In this document: positions 35,682 to 45,335 of the stretch, in pieces
Numbering within the stretch: position 1 is the stretch's first letter
How the letters are laid out: each line of letters begins with the position of its first letter
Source of the DNA: an uncultured Pontibacter sp.
GTDB lineage: Bacteria; Bacteroidota; Bacteroidia; Cytophagales; Hymenobacteraceae
DNA length: 64,000 nucleotides
Direction of reading: 5' to 3'
Assembly: GCF_947492645.1 (NCBI RefSeq)
Contig: NZ_CANLMZ010000009.1
Location: forward strand, 186,001-250,000
Notes under the pieces: generated by a model
What the model was told of the DNA's origin: nothing
Databases searched by the model: none
What the model saw: only the letters and a program-made list of their open reading frames with translations
Made by a program: the position numbers and the translations under genes

Positions 35682-38630
35682 ATGCGCACCTACAAGCTAA
35701 TAAACAACATAACCGGCTGGGGAGTATTTGGCATTGCCCTTACCGTTTATACTTTAACCTTAGAGCCAACAGCCAGTTTCTGGGACTGCGCAGAATATGT
35801 TGCCTGCTCTTATAAACTGATGGTACCGCATGCACCGGGCGCACCGTTGTTCCTGATGCTCGGGCGAATGTTCTCTTTACTAGCCGGTGATGCCTCGCAG
35901 GTGGCCTGGTGGATAAACTTTATGTCGGGTTTATGCGGCGCCTTTACTTCGCTTTTTCTTTTCTGGACCATTACCATACTCGCCCGAAAACTGATTATTA
36001 GAAACGAAACGCCGGCTGATGCCGCTGTACTGCTGGTGATGGGTTGCGGCGTTGTAGGTGCTTTGGCTTATACTTTTACCGATACCGCCTGGTTTTCGGC
36101 AGCAGAGGCGGAAGTTTATGCTATGTCATCGTTTTTTACGGCGATCGTTTTTTGGGCTATGCTGCGCTGGGAGGCGAAGGCAGGCACAGCCTACGCCGAT
36201 AAGTGGCTTATACTCATCTCGTACCTGGTGGGATTATCCATTGGTGTGCACTTGCTTAATTTGGTGGCTATACCTGCGCTGGCTTTTATCTTTTACTTCA
36301 GGTATCATCGCTATACTTTTAAGGGCAGTATTATCACCTTCAGCATCAGCGCATCTATACTTGTGTTTATACTTTGGGGCGTTATTCCGGGGCTGCCTAC
36401 TTTGGCCGGAACTGTAGAGGTGTTTTTTGTAAACAGTCTTGGTTTGCCTTTCGGATCGGGCATTATCTGCTTTGTTATTCTTATGGCGTCAGCTATACTT
36501 TACGGTCTTATCTATTCCATCAAGCGCCAACTCAGGGTTCTCAATACAGTTATACTTTGCTTTGTGTTTGTGCTTATTGGCTACGGGTCTTATTTGATGA
36601 TACCGATACGCTCGGCCTACAACCCCACCATAGACATAAATAACCCCGAAGATGTGATGAGCTTTGTATCGTACCTGAAGCGTGAGCAGTACAGCGACAG
36701 GCCTTTGCTGTACGGGACACAGTACAATTCGCAGCCTGTAGGCCAGCAGGAGGGGGCGCCGCGCTACACCAAGGGCAAAAACAAGTATGAGAAATCGCCC
36801 CGCATCGAGCCTGTGTTCGATAGCAAAGACAAAACCTTGCTGCCACGCATTTACAGCGATAAGCCAGAGGATGTGCGGGAATACAGTAAGTGGGTAGACC
36901 TGCGGCAGGGGCAAACACCGACTTTCGGGCAAAACATTTCTTTCTTGTTGCGGTACCAGCTCGGCCACATGTACTGGCGTTACTTCCTCTGGAATTTTGT
37001 GGGCCGTGAGAGCGATGTGCAGCATGCCGGGGTGCTTTGGTTCGGGAACGGGAACAGTAACCTGCCGCAAACGCTGCTGCAAAACAAAGCCCGCAACTGT
37101 TTTTACCTGCTGCCGCTTTTAATTGGTGTGCTGGGGATGTTATACCATGCCAGAAGATGCCGCCAGGATGCTTTTATAGTGGGGCTGCTGTTCTTTTTTA
37201 CGGGTATGGCCATTGCACTTTACCTGAACCAGCCGCCCGTAGAGCCTCGCGAGCGGGATTATACTTTTGCGGCTTCTTTTTACGCATTCAGCATCTGGAT
37301 AGGGCTGGGAGTGATGGCGCTGGCAGCGGCAATGCAACGGGTGCTAAAGTATAACTATGCCGCCGCAGCTTCTGCAAGTATACTTTGCCTTGCTGTGCCG
37401 GGTATTATGGCTTTACAGGGCTGGAACGACCACGACCGCTCTGACCGCTACTTCTCCCTGGACTTAGCCAAAAACCTGCTTGACTCCTGCGCACCCAATG
37501 CCATACTTTTTACCCATGCCGATAACGACACCTACCCGCTGTGGTATGCGCAGGAAGTGGAGGGGTACCGTACCGATGTACGCGTGGCAGTAATGACTTT
37601 TCTGAATACTGACTGGTACATTGAGCAAATGAAACGCCCGGCCTATAAAGCAGCACCGTGGCCGCTATCGCTGGAAACGGAGAACTACCGCCAGGGCACC
37701 AACGATTACCTGCCTTACCTGGAGCGCCCGCAGGTAGCCACCGGCATTGACCTGAAGCAGTTTATGCAACTGGTAAAGCAAAACCACCCGGCCCTGCAGG
37801 CGCAATACGGAACAGGCACCACCTTGCTCACTTTCCCTACAAAAAACTTTTATATGCCCATAGCTAAGCAACAGGTGCAAGCGCATGGCGTAGTCAGCCA
37901 GGATAGAATGCATGATGTTACCGACAGGCTACATTTAAAAGCCGAGGTGCCATACCTTGAAAAACGCCACCTGGTGGTGCTGGATCTGCTTAGCACGCAA
38001 AACTGGGACAGGCCAATTTATTTCTCCGGCAACATACCGGTATCTGATTATGTGGGCCTGCACAAGTATAGCCGCCTGGAAGGCTTTGCCTACAGGATAG
38101 TGCCCGTTAAAACAGAAAGTGAACAGGAGCAAGGCTATGTAAACAAAGAGGTGCTGTATGATAACCTGGTAAATAAATTCAGTTACCGCAACCTTGATAG
38201 CCCAAGTGTTTACCTGGACCAGAATTACCTTAATTTTGCTGCATCGGCCCGCGAGAAATTTGCCCTGCTGGCCAAGGCCTACGTAGATGCCGGAGAAAAT
38301 GAAAAAGCGTTGGAAGTAATTGATTTCTGCTTTGAAAAAATGCCGCTAGATACTGTTCCCAGCGATTTTCATACGCCTAAGTTTGTACCCCTCTTAGTTG
38401 CCATCGGAGAGGAAAAAAAGGCAGAGCAGCTGGTGCACCACATCGCGCAAAATACGCAGCAGGAACTAGATTACTACCTCACGAAGGGAAGTTTATTTGA
38501 GCGTAAAGTGCAGCTTAACCTGTTGCAACTCCAGGAGCTGATTATAGCGGCACAGGACAGCGGTATGCAGGCGCAGGCTAAGAGGCTGGAGCGGCCCTTT
38601 GTGCAGTATCTGCAGCGCTTGCAAAAATGA
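35682..38630 (+). CDS. DUF2723 membrane protein (putative O-mannosyl-transferase-like)
   Basis: 982 residues. The N-terminal 600 residues hold about 12 membrane segments and the DUF2723 catalytic-like motif SFWDCAEYVACSYKLMVPHAPGAP, with Asp35 and Glu38 in the acidic position used by GT-C glycosyltransferases. The C-terminal 350 residues are a soluble, periplasmic domain. The family is linked to protein or lipid glycosylation in Bacteroidota but no reaction is proven. It holds at least eleven AAGTATA/TATACTT heptamers in a 2.9 kb frame. It is followed by a terminator at 38636-38675. Confidence 0.88.
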   Translation: MRTYKLINNITGWGVFGIALTVYTLTLEPTASFWDCAEYVACSYKLMVPHAPGAPLFLMLGRMFSLLAGDASQVAWWINFMSGLCGAFTSLFLFWTITILARKLIIRNETPADAAVLLVMGCGVVGALAYTFTDTAWFSAAEAEVYAMSSFFTAIVFWAMLRWEAKAGTAYADKWLILISYLVGLSIGVHLLNLVAIPALAFIFYFRYHRYTFKGSIITFSISASILVFILWGVIPGLPTLAGTVEVFFVNSLGLPFGSGIICFVILMASAILYGLIYSIKRQLRVLNTVILCFVFVLIGYGSYLMIPIRSAYNPTIDINNPEDVMSFVSYLKREQYSDRPLLYGTQYNSQPVGQQEGAPRYTKGKNKYEKSPRIEPVFDSKDKTLLPRIYSDKPEDVREYSKWVDLRQGQTPTFGQNISFLLRYQLGHMYWRYFLWNFVGRESDVQHAGVLWFGNGNSNLPQTLLQNKARNCFYLLPLLIGVLGMLYHARRCRQDAFIVGLLFFFTGMAIALYLNQPPVEPRERDYTFAASFYAFSIWIGLGVMALAAAMQRVLKYNYAAAASASILCLAVPGIMALQGWNDHDRSDRYFSLDLAKNLLDSCAPNAILFTHADNDTYPLWYAQEVEGYRTDVRVAVMTFLNTDWYIEQMKRPAYKAAPWPLSLETENYRQGTNDYLPYLERPQVATGIDLKQFMQLVKQNHPALQAQYGTGTTLLTFPTKNFYMPIAKQQVQAHGVVSQDRMHDVTDRLHLKAEVPYLEKRHLVVLDLLSTQNWDRPIYFSGNIPVSDYVGLHKYSRLEGFAYRIVPVKTESEQEQGYVNKEVLYDNLVNKFSYRNLDSPSVYLDQNYLNFAASAREKFALLAKAYVDAGENEKALEVIDFCFEKMPLDTVPSDFHTPKFVPLLVAIGEEKKAEQLVHHIAQNTQQELDYYLTKGSLFERKVQLNLLQLQELIIAAQDSGMQAQAKRLERPFVQYLQRLQK

Positions 38631-38635
38631 GCTAT

Positions 38636-38675
38636 AAAAAAGGGGAAAACAAACTTAATTGCTTTCCCCTTTTTT
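38636..38675. terminator. Bidirectional terminator
   Basis: 13 bp perfect stem (38636-38648 and 38663-38675) with flanking A and T runs, 6 bases after the DUF2723 stop and 20 bases from the converging gene. Confidence 0.88.
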
Positions 38676-38694
38676 ATTTTAAAACGTAACCAGC

Positions 38695-39129
38695 TTAGTT
38701 ACCTGGCCATGAAATCCAGGGAATACGTGCTAAAATAAGTATAAGCGCAATACCGTATAAAATGGCAATAGTTTTAAAGCCGTTACCGCTCTGTACCTGT
38801 CGTTTTACCTTAGCGTAACCAATAGTGATCAGTACAACAGCGATGATCATCATCAGCGGGTGCTCCAGAAAGTATAGCCTCGAAACTGAGTCTTTCATGC
38901 CAGCGCCGGAGAAGTTTTCTAATCCCAGCGGAGATACAAAGTATAGAATCAAGCCAACCACCCATTGCAGGTGAGTAGGGATGAGGCCAAAAAGACCAGC
39001 TTTTCTGTCTTTGTCTGTGAATGGTTTGTTGCCAAACCAGCCTGCCAGCGCCATTATTATACTTACAAGCAGCCCCAGTAGCACCAAATAGGCTAGATAA
39101 GAGTGTAAATGCTGTAAACCTGTGTACAT
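38695..39129 (-). CDS. Small four-helix membrane protein (conserved Bacteroidota)
   Basis: 144 residues with four hydrophobic segments: YLVLLGLLVSIIMALAGWF, THLQWVVGLILYFVS, PLMMIIAVVLITIGYA and ILYGIALILILARIPW. It begins MYTGLQHLHSYLAY. The histidines in the first and third helices resemble those of heme-binding membrane proteins, but no cytochrome motif is complete, so heme binding is only possible. Function unknown; single gene. Confidence 0.7.
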   Translation of the reverse strand: MYTGLQHLHSYLAYLVLLGLLVSIIMALAGWFGNKPFTDKDRKAGLFGLIPTHLQWVVGLILYFVSPLGLENFSGAGMKDSVSRLYFLEHPLMMIIAVVLITIGYAKVKRQVQSGNGFKTIAILYGIALILILARIPWISWPGN

Positions 39130-39294
39130 GTTTTTGTTTGATTAGTGTCAGGTGTAAAGGTATAAATAATACGCAAAATCTACCTACTGCACCGCTAAGC
39201 CTTTATAGCAGCTAAAATCAGGAGCTCATTATAAACTTAAAGGCAAAGAAACTGGAAGCTGACGTGTTACATCCAGGCAATCATGAACTGCGAG

Positions 39295-39741
39295 TCAGGC
39301 TATTTCCGGAAAGAGCCATGTATAGGCATCTGCTTTGGAAGTAAATACATTAAACTGTGTACGGCTTTGCACATGCGGTAAATTTTCTAAAGCTGTAAAA
39401 ACACGGGCTGCGTCCATCAGGGTAAGGCTTTCTTTGTTCGTAAGCCGGGCAAACTGCTTTACAGATGTTGTATTGAGCAAAGGCGCCATGTGCTGAATGA
39501 TCCAGTTCTGATCAGCAAACTCAATATAATGAATAGCACGCGCATCGCTCAGGCAATATTCAGCTTTATGTTCAATTGTTATCTCAGCGATAACCTGGTA
39601 CATCTCCCTGAATTTTTCGCTGCTCGTATGTTTAAGCCACGTTATGTAAATGAAACGCGTAGTCTCATCCAATTCTACCTGCATGTATTCACAAAGGTAG
39701 ATCACCTGCAAATTAAGGTGTATACTAGCGTTTGATACCAT
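39295..39741 (-). CDS. STAS/SpoIIAA-like protein (paralogue 3)
   Basis: 148 residues from the ATG at 39741; an internal ATG at 39684 would shorten it by 19. The shared layout is clear: Y-M-Q-V-E-L-D-E-T-T-R-F-I-Y-I-T-W-L, a helix, a strand with Asp (YCLSDARAIHY), an A-D-Q-N-W helix, and an ending F-N-V-F-T-S-K-A-D-A-Y-T-W-L. A TAACTTTG -7 element on the minus strand (39762-39769) supports the long form. Function unknown. Confidence 0.7.
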   Translation of the reverse strand: MVSNASIHLNLQVIYLCEYMQVELDETTRFIYITWLKHTSSEKFREMYQVIAEITIEHKAEYCLSDARAIHYIEFADQNWIIQHMAPLLNTTSVKQFARLTNKESLTLMDAARVFTALENLPHVQSRTQFNVFTSKADAYTWLFPEIA

Positions 39742-40042
39742 TGTTATTTGTAATTAGCTTGCAAAGTTATACTTCAACATGTATTTATACTAACAAATTA
39801 AGTATACTTTGTTCTAGCCTAGAAAAAATATAATTTATACTTGCTGTTTGATTTAACGCATATACACGTAAATATCTTGTATATACTTAACTATATATTT
39901 TCGGCGTTTTCCTGATGGTTCCTGAAAAGTGCTACATTACAGTTTAGTATAATTCTAAATTGGGCTAATTAGCGGGCTATTTGCAACCTCGGCAGCGCAC
40001 AGGCAAGTATAATTTAGTATGTGTAACTAAACAACATAACCT
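39742..40042. other. Intergenic region dense in AAGTATA heptamers
   Basis: About 300 A+T-rich bases between divergent genes. By eye it holds at least six AAGTATA or TATACTT copies (e.g. in 39769-39775 and 39800-39810). The promoter of the STAS-like gene lies at its left. No ORF seen. Confidence 0.55.
39762..39769 (-). promoter_or_regulatory. Bacteroidota -7 element (minus strand)
   Basis: TAACTTTG on the minus strand, 20 bases before the ATG at 39741. A TTG (minus) at 39794-39796 could be a -33 element with slightly long spacing. Confidence 0.45.
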
Positions 40043-40279
40043 ATGGAAGCGACATGCAATCATTGCACCCATTGGGAGCAAGATCAAAATAAAGTACAGG
40101 TACCTAGCCCGAATTTTGGCGTATGCGACGAGTTAACCGGGCAGCATGCCCTGGAGCCTGCTTACGTACTGCCGTTGGTGCACGAGGCAACCAATGACAT
40201 TAAACCTAAAAAGTTTGAAATGATTACAGGAGCCCAGTTTGGGTGTAACCACTTTAGTGAGCGTAAAAGATGGGTATAA
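40043..40279 (+). CDS. Small Cys-containing hypothetical protein
   Basis: 78 residues with four Cys (5, 8, 28 and 69): C-N-H-C at the start, GVCDE and FGCNHF at the end. Arranged with His residues, this may form a zinc or metal site. No known family. It is a single gene with its own terminator at 40311-40338 and a natural composition, so probably real. Confidence 0.65.
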   Translation: MEATCNHCTHWEQDQNKVQVPSPNFGVCDELTGQHALEPAYVLPLVHEATNDIKPKKFEMITGAQFGCNHFSERKRWV

Positions 40280-40310
40280 AACCCTCTTAAAAGTAAGTAG
40301 ATACATATTA

Positions 40311-40338
40311 AGCCGCTTTGGGATATACCAGAGCGGCT
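40311..40338 (+). terminator. Rho-independent terminator
   Basis: 11 bp stem with one G-T pair (40311-40321 and 40328-40338), followed by a run of seven T. It ends the small Cys-containing gene. Confidence 0.85.
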
Positions 40339-40441
40339 ATTTTTTTAAAGTAAGGTTAGCAGGTTTTTTCTGCTGATTTACATGGCGTGTTAAGATTATT
40401 TCACACGATTTGGCGTCACTCTTCTCAAGTGTTGGTTAGAA

Positions 40442-41920
40442 TCAGCTTTTTCGCAAGTTTTTTATTTCAGGCATGGTAGCCAGTATTTCAAGTAATAGCT
40501 TCCAGAAATCTTTAACAGAGCTTATCTGTACACGTTCATCCGGAGTATGTGCCCCTAAAATAGTAGGACCAATCGAGGCAATATCCATCGCGGGGTATTT
40601 GGAGCAGATAATGCCGCACTCCAGCCCCGCATGTATAGCCGTTATTTTGGGTTCCCGGTGAAAGAGCTTCTTGTAGATTGACGCTACATGCCGTACTATA
40701 GCCGCATCTGGTTTTGGCGACCATCCGGAGTAAGCTCCATCTAACGATACATTTGCGCCAGCTGCCGTAAAAGCGCCGCTTATAGATTGTGCCAGTTGGT
40801 CTTTTTCGGTATCGACAGAACTCCTGGTGAGGCATTGGATTTCGTATTTGCCGTTCTGCAGCTCAAAGATGGAGAGCGTGTTCGACGTTTGTACATGCTC
40901 CGACATGTCGCTGCTCATCGTGTATATTCCGTCGGGACACCAGTTAATCAGGTGGTTAAGTGTCTGCCTGCTTTCATCGGACATTACAAACTCGGGAGGG
41001 GCACAGGAGCTGCAGTCTATTTTTAAATTAGGATCTGTTTTGCTGAATAGGCGGTACAGGTTACCCGACTGCATTTTGACCAGTTTCAGAAACTTGTCTT
41101 TATCCTTCTCTTGAATAACCAACATAGCTTCCGCCTCACGCGGAATGGAGTTGTGCGCATCGCCACCTTTCATGCTAGCCACGTAAAAATCAGCATGTGC
41201 TGCAACAGAAGTTAGCAACTTGCACATCAGCTTAATGGCATTGGCCCGGCCATGGTGTATCTCTAAACCGGAATGGCCGCCAGTTAAGCCGTAAACTTTA
41301 AAACAATAGGCCTGCGTATTAGCTGGGACACTTACCTGGCCATAACTGCCCCGCGTTACGATGGCTACACGCCCAGCGCACCCAATGGTTATCGTATCAA
41401 TTTCTTCCGAATCCAGGTTAAGCATAGCAGATGCCTTCAGCAGGTTTTCGGGCAGTCCTATTGCACCTACCATACCTTTTTCTTCGCGAACTGTAAAGAG
41501 TGCCTCCAGGGGTGGGTGGGTGATAGCATCAGCAGTAAGTAGGGCAAGTATAGCTGCCACGCCAATACCGTTGTCGGCCCCTAAAGTTGTTTCTTTTGCT
41601 TTTACCCAATCGCCGTCTTGGTACATCTGGATGCCCTGGGTGTCAAAGTCAAAATCTGATGCAGGTGTTTTCTGATGTACCATGTCTACATGGGCCTGCA
41701 GCGCAAGCACGGCCCGTTTCTCCATGCCTGGCGTGGCTGGTTTCCGTATCAGCACATTGCCAGCGGGGTCGGTGTAAGGCTGTAGGCCTTTACTTGCTGC
41801 CACTTCAAGTATAAACTGCATTGCCTTTTCCTCTTTGCCTGTGCCACGCGGTGTGGCATTAAGTTGAGAGAAATAGTGCCAAAGCACCCTGGGTTCCAGT
41901 TCGAGTATGTCTGTGTTCAT
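40442..41920 (-). CDS. pepD: Aminoacyl-histidine dipeptidase (M20, PepD)
   Basis: 492 residues, the family length. Zinc ligands are visible in ALQAHVDMVHQ (H-x-D), LGADNGIG (bridging Asp) and V-R-E-E-K-G-M-V-G-A (Glu pair), and near the C-terminus in IHAGLECG. It is a cytoplasmic Xaa-His dipeptidase. It overlaps the stop of the upstream GNAT gene by four bases (ATGA), so both are in one operon. Confidence 0.95.
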   Translation of the reverse strand: MNTDILELEPRVLWHYFSQLNATPRGTGKEEKAMQFILEVAASKGLQPYTDPAGNVLIRKPATPGMEKRAVLALQAHVDMVHQKTPASDFDFDTQGIQMYQDGDWVKAKETTLGADNGIGVAAILALLTADAITHPPLEALFTVREEKGMVGAIGLPENLLKASAMLNLDSEEIDTITIGCAGRVAIVTRGSYGQVSVPANTQAYCFKVYGLTGGHSGLEIHHGRANAIKLMCKLLTSVAAHADFYVASMKGGDAHNSIPREAEAMLVIQEKDKDKFLKLVKMQSGNLYRLFSKTDPNLKIDCSSCAPPEFVMSDESRQTLNHLINWCPDGIYTMSSDMSEHVQTSNTLSIFELQNGKYEIQCLTRSSVDTEKDQLAQSISGAFTAAGANVSLDGAYSGWSPKPDAAIVRHVASIYKKLFHREPKITAIHAGLECGIICSKYPAMDIASIGPTILGAHTPDERVQISSVKDFWKLLLEILATMPEIKNLRKS

Positions 41921-42450
41921 ACTTGCTCGGTTAGTGTATAGGCTGAGGTTGATGCGTGAGTGCCTACCCGTTTGCTTCGCCTTTCAAGTAAAACTGTATC
42001 GCGCCACACACCATAGTGCTCCGCTACTTTTTCGCGGTAACCAATTACCCTGAAGCCATACTTTTCCTGGAGTTTTATACTTGCCACATTTTCCGGAAAA
42101 GTAGAGGAGTTTAATGTCCAGATGCCGTTTTGCTCGCTTTCGTTAATAAGGGCCTGCATCAATAAGTTTCCGACACCCTTTCCGCGGTAACTGCCCAAGA
42201 TATAAATGCTAAGTTCGGCCACGCCCTTGTAGCAGAGCCTTACCGAAACAGGAGATAAAGCCACCCAACCTGCTACGGTGTCACCTTCCAAGGCTACTAA
42301 CCGGCTGTGTTGCAGGTGTGCTGCGTCCCATTCGTCCCAACTCGGAACAATTGTGTTAAATGTTGCCTGTCGGGTAGAGAGGCCTTGCTCGTAAATGCGT
42401 AATACTGAAGCAGCATGCTTTGGGTGCATCGGGTGTATGGTGATCATCAT
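41917..42450 (-). CDS. GNAT N-acetyltransferase (phosphinothricin-type)
   Basis: 177 residues with the acetyl-CoA loop R-G-K-G-V-G near residue 88 and the strand AELSIYIL before it. The layout from M-I-T-I-H-P-M to V-I-G-Y-R-E-K-V-A-E-H-Y-G-V-W-R-D follows the phosphinothricin acetyltransferase group. Substrate unknown (amine or amino acid analogue). First gene of an operon with pepD. Two adjacent ATG codons (42450 and 42447) are possible starts. Confidence 0.85.
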   Translation of the reverse strand: MMITIHPMHPKHAASVLRIYEQGLSTRQATFNTIVPSWDEWDAAHLQHSRLVALEGDTVAGWVALSPVSVRLCYKGVAELSIYILGSYRGKGVGNLLMQALINESEQNGIWTLNSSTFPENVASIKLQEKYGFRVIGYREKVAEHYGVWRDTVLLERRSKRVGTHASTSAYTLTEQV

Positions 42451-42701
42451 GATAAAAGCTCAAATAGAAGCGGCTATAGTAACATGTACAGCAGTTTTAG
42501 AAAATAGTAAGTTTAAAGCTGTATATTAATGTATAATAATAAGAAAAAATTAGTAAAAATATAGATCTGTTAAGTAAATGTTATCTGGTAATCGTTTGTA
42601 ATCCGGAAATTTTAATGCTTAATAAAATAACCTTCTTGTTCGGTAAGTAAATTCGTTCTCACTACCTATAACCAGTTTCTTTGGCTTCGTAACTTACGTT
42701 T

Positions 42702-42893
42702 TTAGGCTTTAGAGGAGGTAAGTTCACAGGCCAGTTTTAGTAGGCTGCTAATTTTCTTATTCGCTATAGAGGCCACATTTCGGGGGCTGGCGCTTGGCGG
42801 TGGAGTGGTGCAATGCTGCGTTTTTGGGGCTTTAAATGCTTCCTGTTCCTCCTTTGCCTGGTCTGGTCTGGCGTAAATGTACATTGGGTCCAT
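42702..42893 (-). CDS. Possible small protein, 63 residues
   Basis: Hydrophilic, no signal peptide; sequence is Pro/Thr/Ser-rich in the centre with a helical end (ISSLLKLACELTSS). No family. Support is limited to composition and lack of a competing frame; it may be spurious. Confidence 0.3.
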   Translation of the reverse strand: MDPMYIYARPDQAKEEQEAFKAPKTQHCTTPPPSASPRNVASIANKKISSLLKLACELTSSKA

Positions 42894-43081
42894 GTTTTAT
42901 ACTTTAAGGGTTGATAAACTTATTTCAGGGTGATGACGCGCACATGCCTTAAAAGACGCAGCCTTAAAGTATAAAATGAAACACAGCAGGGGAGTGGGTT
43001 CTCTGTACTGTTTTGTAGCATCTTTTACCTAAATTATACTTAAGCGTATAAGAGAACAGTTTACACGTTAACCCCCTGCAC

Positions 43082-43684
43082 ATGACTAATAAAAATATAC
43101 TTCTGGGTATGATTGCCTTTACTGCTTCTTTATGCGCGCAGGCGCAAACCAACCCTCCGGCTGCGGAAGCACAGATAAAAGCTGCGGTTTTGGCAGCGCC
43201 AGCCGAAAAGCGTGCTGGTGCAGCGGTGTATGGCTACAATCAGAAAGGGGAACTGGTGCAGTTGCGAAAAGGTACTAACGAGATGGTGTGCCTGGCAGAT
43301 GATCCGAATCAGAAAGGCTTCTCAGCCTCATGCTACCACCGCGACCTGGACCCTTTTATGGCCCGTGGGCGTGAGTTAAAAAAAGCAGGTAAGGCTACAA
43401 AGGAGATTTTTGATATGCGGGAGCAGGAAGTTAAAAGCGGCAAACTGAAAATGCCGGCGCAACCAACATCGCTATTCGTTTTTACTGCCCCAGATGAAAA
43501 CTACAACAGCCGTACCGGCGATGTAAAAGACGGCTATTTACGCTACGTGGTTTATATACCCTATGCTACCTCAGAAAGTACTGGTTTGCCGCTTAAGCCA
43601 GAAGCGCCCGCCATGCCCTGGATCATGTATCCGGGAACCCATGGGGCGCACATCATGATCTCGCCGGCACCCCCGGCTAAATAA
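43082..43684 (+). CDS. Secreted hypothetical protein, 200 residues
   Basis: A clear signal peptide (MTNKNILLG...CAQAQ, residues 1-22). The mature part is hydrophilic and contains two Cys in a CLADDPNQKGFSASCYHRDL block, followed by F-M-A-R-G-R-E-L-K-K, and ends with W-I-M-Y-P-G-T-H-G-A-H-I-M. It looks like an exported folded domain; function unknown. The ATG at 43082 follows A+T-rich DNA with several TATACTT copies (43034 and 43098 areas). Confidence 0.75.
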   Translation: MTNKNILLGMIAFTASLCAQAQTNPPAAEAQIKAAVLAAPAEKRAGAAVYGYNQKGELVQLRKGTNEMVCLADDPNQKGFSASCYHRDLDPFMARGRELKKAGKATKEIFDMREQEVKSGKLKMPAQPTSLFVFTAPDENYNSRTGDVKDGYLRYVVYIPYATSESTGLPLKPEAPAMPWIMYPGTHGAHIMISPAPPAK

Positions 43685-43735
43685 GCGAACTAATGAAGCG
43701 TAGTTTCAACCTAGGCCGAACGTTATTTACGAACC

Positions 43736-44482
43736 TTACAGGTCTGTTAGCATGCGTTTAAGCCGCTGCGAATCAGTAACAGCGTTCCCAAGAACTGTGT
43801 TGTTAAAAAAGATCCAGACCTGTTTTCCGTCTTCCAGCCAATCTTTTACCATAAAAGCGTAACGCTCCAGTTTTTCATCAGAATACGAGGAAGTATACAT
43901 TTTCTCGTCGCCATGCAGGCGCAGGTAAATAGTGCCTGTTGTGCTCACTTCTGTGCCCGGGAAACGTTTGCCCGCGCTTGCCATCACCGCCGTAATATTG
44001 TAATCCCGCATCAGGTCCAGAGCCTCTGCCGTAAACCAGGACACATGACGGGCCTCCAAGGCAAAGTCTGTGTGAGGGTAAAGGTTCCTGAGCGTTCTGT
44101 AAAAGTCTTCAGCAACCAGCCTGTCGTAGCGGAAACTGCCGGCAATTTGTACCAGCACCGGTCCCAGGCGGTCGGCCATGGCCAGGTACCGCGACATGAA
44201 TTTTTGCAGCGGCTCTTCCGCCTCCAGGAATTTGCGCTTGTGCGTGATTTCATGTTTTAGCTTTGGCGCAAACTTAAAATAGGGCGGGGTGGTAGCCAGC
44301 CATTTCTCTATTGTTTTAGCCATCGTAAAATGGTAAAAACTGCTGTTTATTTCTGTTGCGTTAAATTGTGTGGCATAATACGTTAGCCGCTCTGCTGATT
44401 TTATTTCGGGTGGGTACAAAACTTCCTGCCAGCGGTAACTCCAGCCAGAGGTACCCATGTATAAGTTTGGTATGATATCCAT
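43736..44482 (-). CDS. DUF72 family protein
   Basis: 248 residues with the DUF72 pattern: LYMGTSGWSYRWQEVLYPPE at the start, YATQFNATEINSSFY, then FKFAPKLKHEITHKR and FALEARHVSW. The family has a TIM-barrel fold with no established reaction. Monocistronic; it converges on the secreted protein with a 51-base gap and no clear terminator. Confidence 0.93.
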   Translation of the reverse strand: MDIIPNLYMGTSGWSYRWQEVLYPPEIKSAERLTYYATQFNATEINSSFYHFTMAKTIEKWLATTPPYFKFAPKLKHEITHKRKFLEAEEPLQKFMSRYLAMADRLGPVLVQIAGSFRYDRLVAEDFYRTLRNLYPHTDFALEARHVSWFTAEALDLMRDYNITAVMASAGKRFPGTEVSTTGTIYLRLHGDEKMYTSSYSDEKLERYAFMVKDWLEDGKQVWIFFNNTVLGNAVTDSQRLKRMLTDL

Positions 44483-44527
44483 GTTAGAATGTGTTGTTTA
44501 AACCTGAGGCCGGTTAGCTGCCTGGTT

Positions 44528-45157
44528 CTACTTTTTGTGCTTTTTATAAGGTTCTAAATCACCGTCCTGTACCAGGTAAGCCTCTTTTGCCTCATCCAGT
44601 ATATTTTCTTTGCTATCGGAGTAGGCCTCTACAATTGTATAAGCTTTGTTTTTGTAGTGCTCGGCTAGGCGGCAGAGTTTTTCTTCATCTTTGCAGGCTT
44701 TGCCAATTACTTTGTAAGTGTTATCCTCATAGGTTACTCTTGTTCCGGCAAAACCATCTACTTTAAAGTGCTTAAAAAGAGGTTTGACGTAAAGCTCCAG
44801 CCCTCCGGTTGCGCAAAATAGTTCTACTCCTTTTGCACGCATTGTTTCGAAGTGGTTTAGCAGTTCCTCGTTAAACTGTGAAGGGTACTCCCTTTCCCAG
44901 AACTCATCGGCATAGGCTTCTACCTGCTTGGGCGGGATGTTATCAAGATAGTTGAAGAAGTTTTCTTTAAACTCTGTCTGCCTGATCTGGTTAAGCTTGT
45001 GCAGTAGTTTATAGTACACCATCTGCACATAATAGCGGGCCTGCTTCGGTTTCTTGCTGATAACGAACTTAAAGAACTCATCCTTAGAGCTCTTGTTATA
45101 GAACGTTCCGTTCAGATCGAAAACAATAACTTTTATATCTTCTGTAGCTTGAGCCAT
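44528..45157 (-). CDS. HAD-superfamily protein with altered motif I
   Basis: 209 residues from the ATG at 45157; an upstream TTG would add five residues. The HAD motif I reads VFDLNGTF (D14-L-N16), so the general acid/base Asp of DxD is Asn. Motif II is probably in LFCATGG, motif III Lys in IGKACKDEEK and motif IV near VEAYSDSKENI. The layout is close to phosphoserine-phosphatase-type HAD proteins. With the Asn, phosphatase action may be weak or absent; the nucleophile Asp14 is kept. Followed by DUF72 in the same direction. Confidence 0.82.
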   Translation of the reverse strand: MAQATEDIKVIVFDLNGTFYNKSSKDEFFKFVISKKPKQARYYVQMVYYKLLHKLNQIRQTEFKENFFNYLDNIPPKQVEAYADEFWEREYPSQFNEELLNHFETMRAKGVELFCATGGLELYVKPLFKHFKVDGFAGTRVTYEDNTYKVIGKACKDEEKLCRLAEHYKNKAYTIVEAYSDSKENILDEAKEAYLVQDGDLEPYKKHKK

Positions 45158-45276
45158 AGTATCGTTAAACAAATCATCAGCAGGTAGGGATGCTACCAGC
45201 GCTACCTAGCATACGGAAAAAGCCAAAAAGGGGGCAGGCTGCCGGCATTTATACTTTTCGGCAATGGCCATAAATG

Positions 45277-45309
45277 CCAAGAGGAAAGCAACGACAGCTT
45301 TCCTCTTGG
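45277..45309. terminator. Bidirectional hairpin
   Basis: 13 bp perfect stem (45277-45289 and 45297-45309) with 7-base loop, just downstream of selO on the minus strand. No long T run on either side. Confidence 0.7.
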
Positions 45310-45335
45310 TTGGTAAAGTATAAACGGAGCAGGTT

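Noticed and set aside
36489..37082. 197-residue minus-strand ORF
   Set aside because: Antisense to the DUF2723 gene, with no motif of its own.
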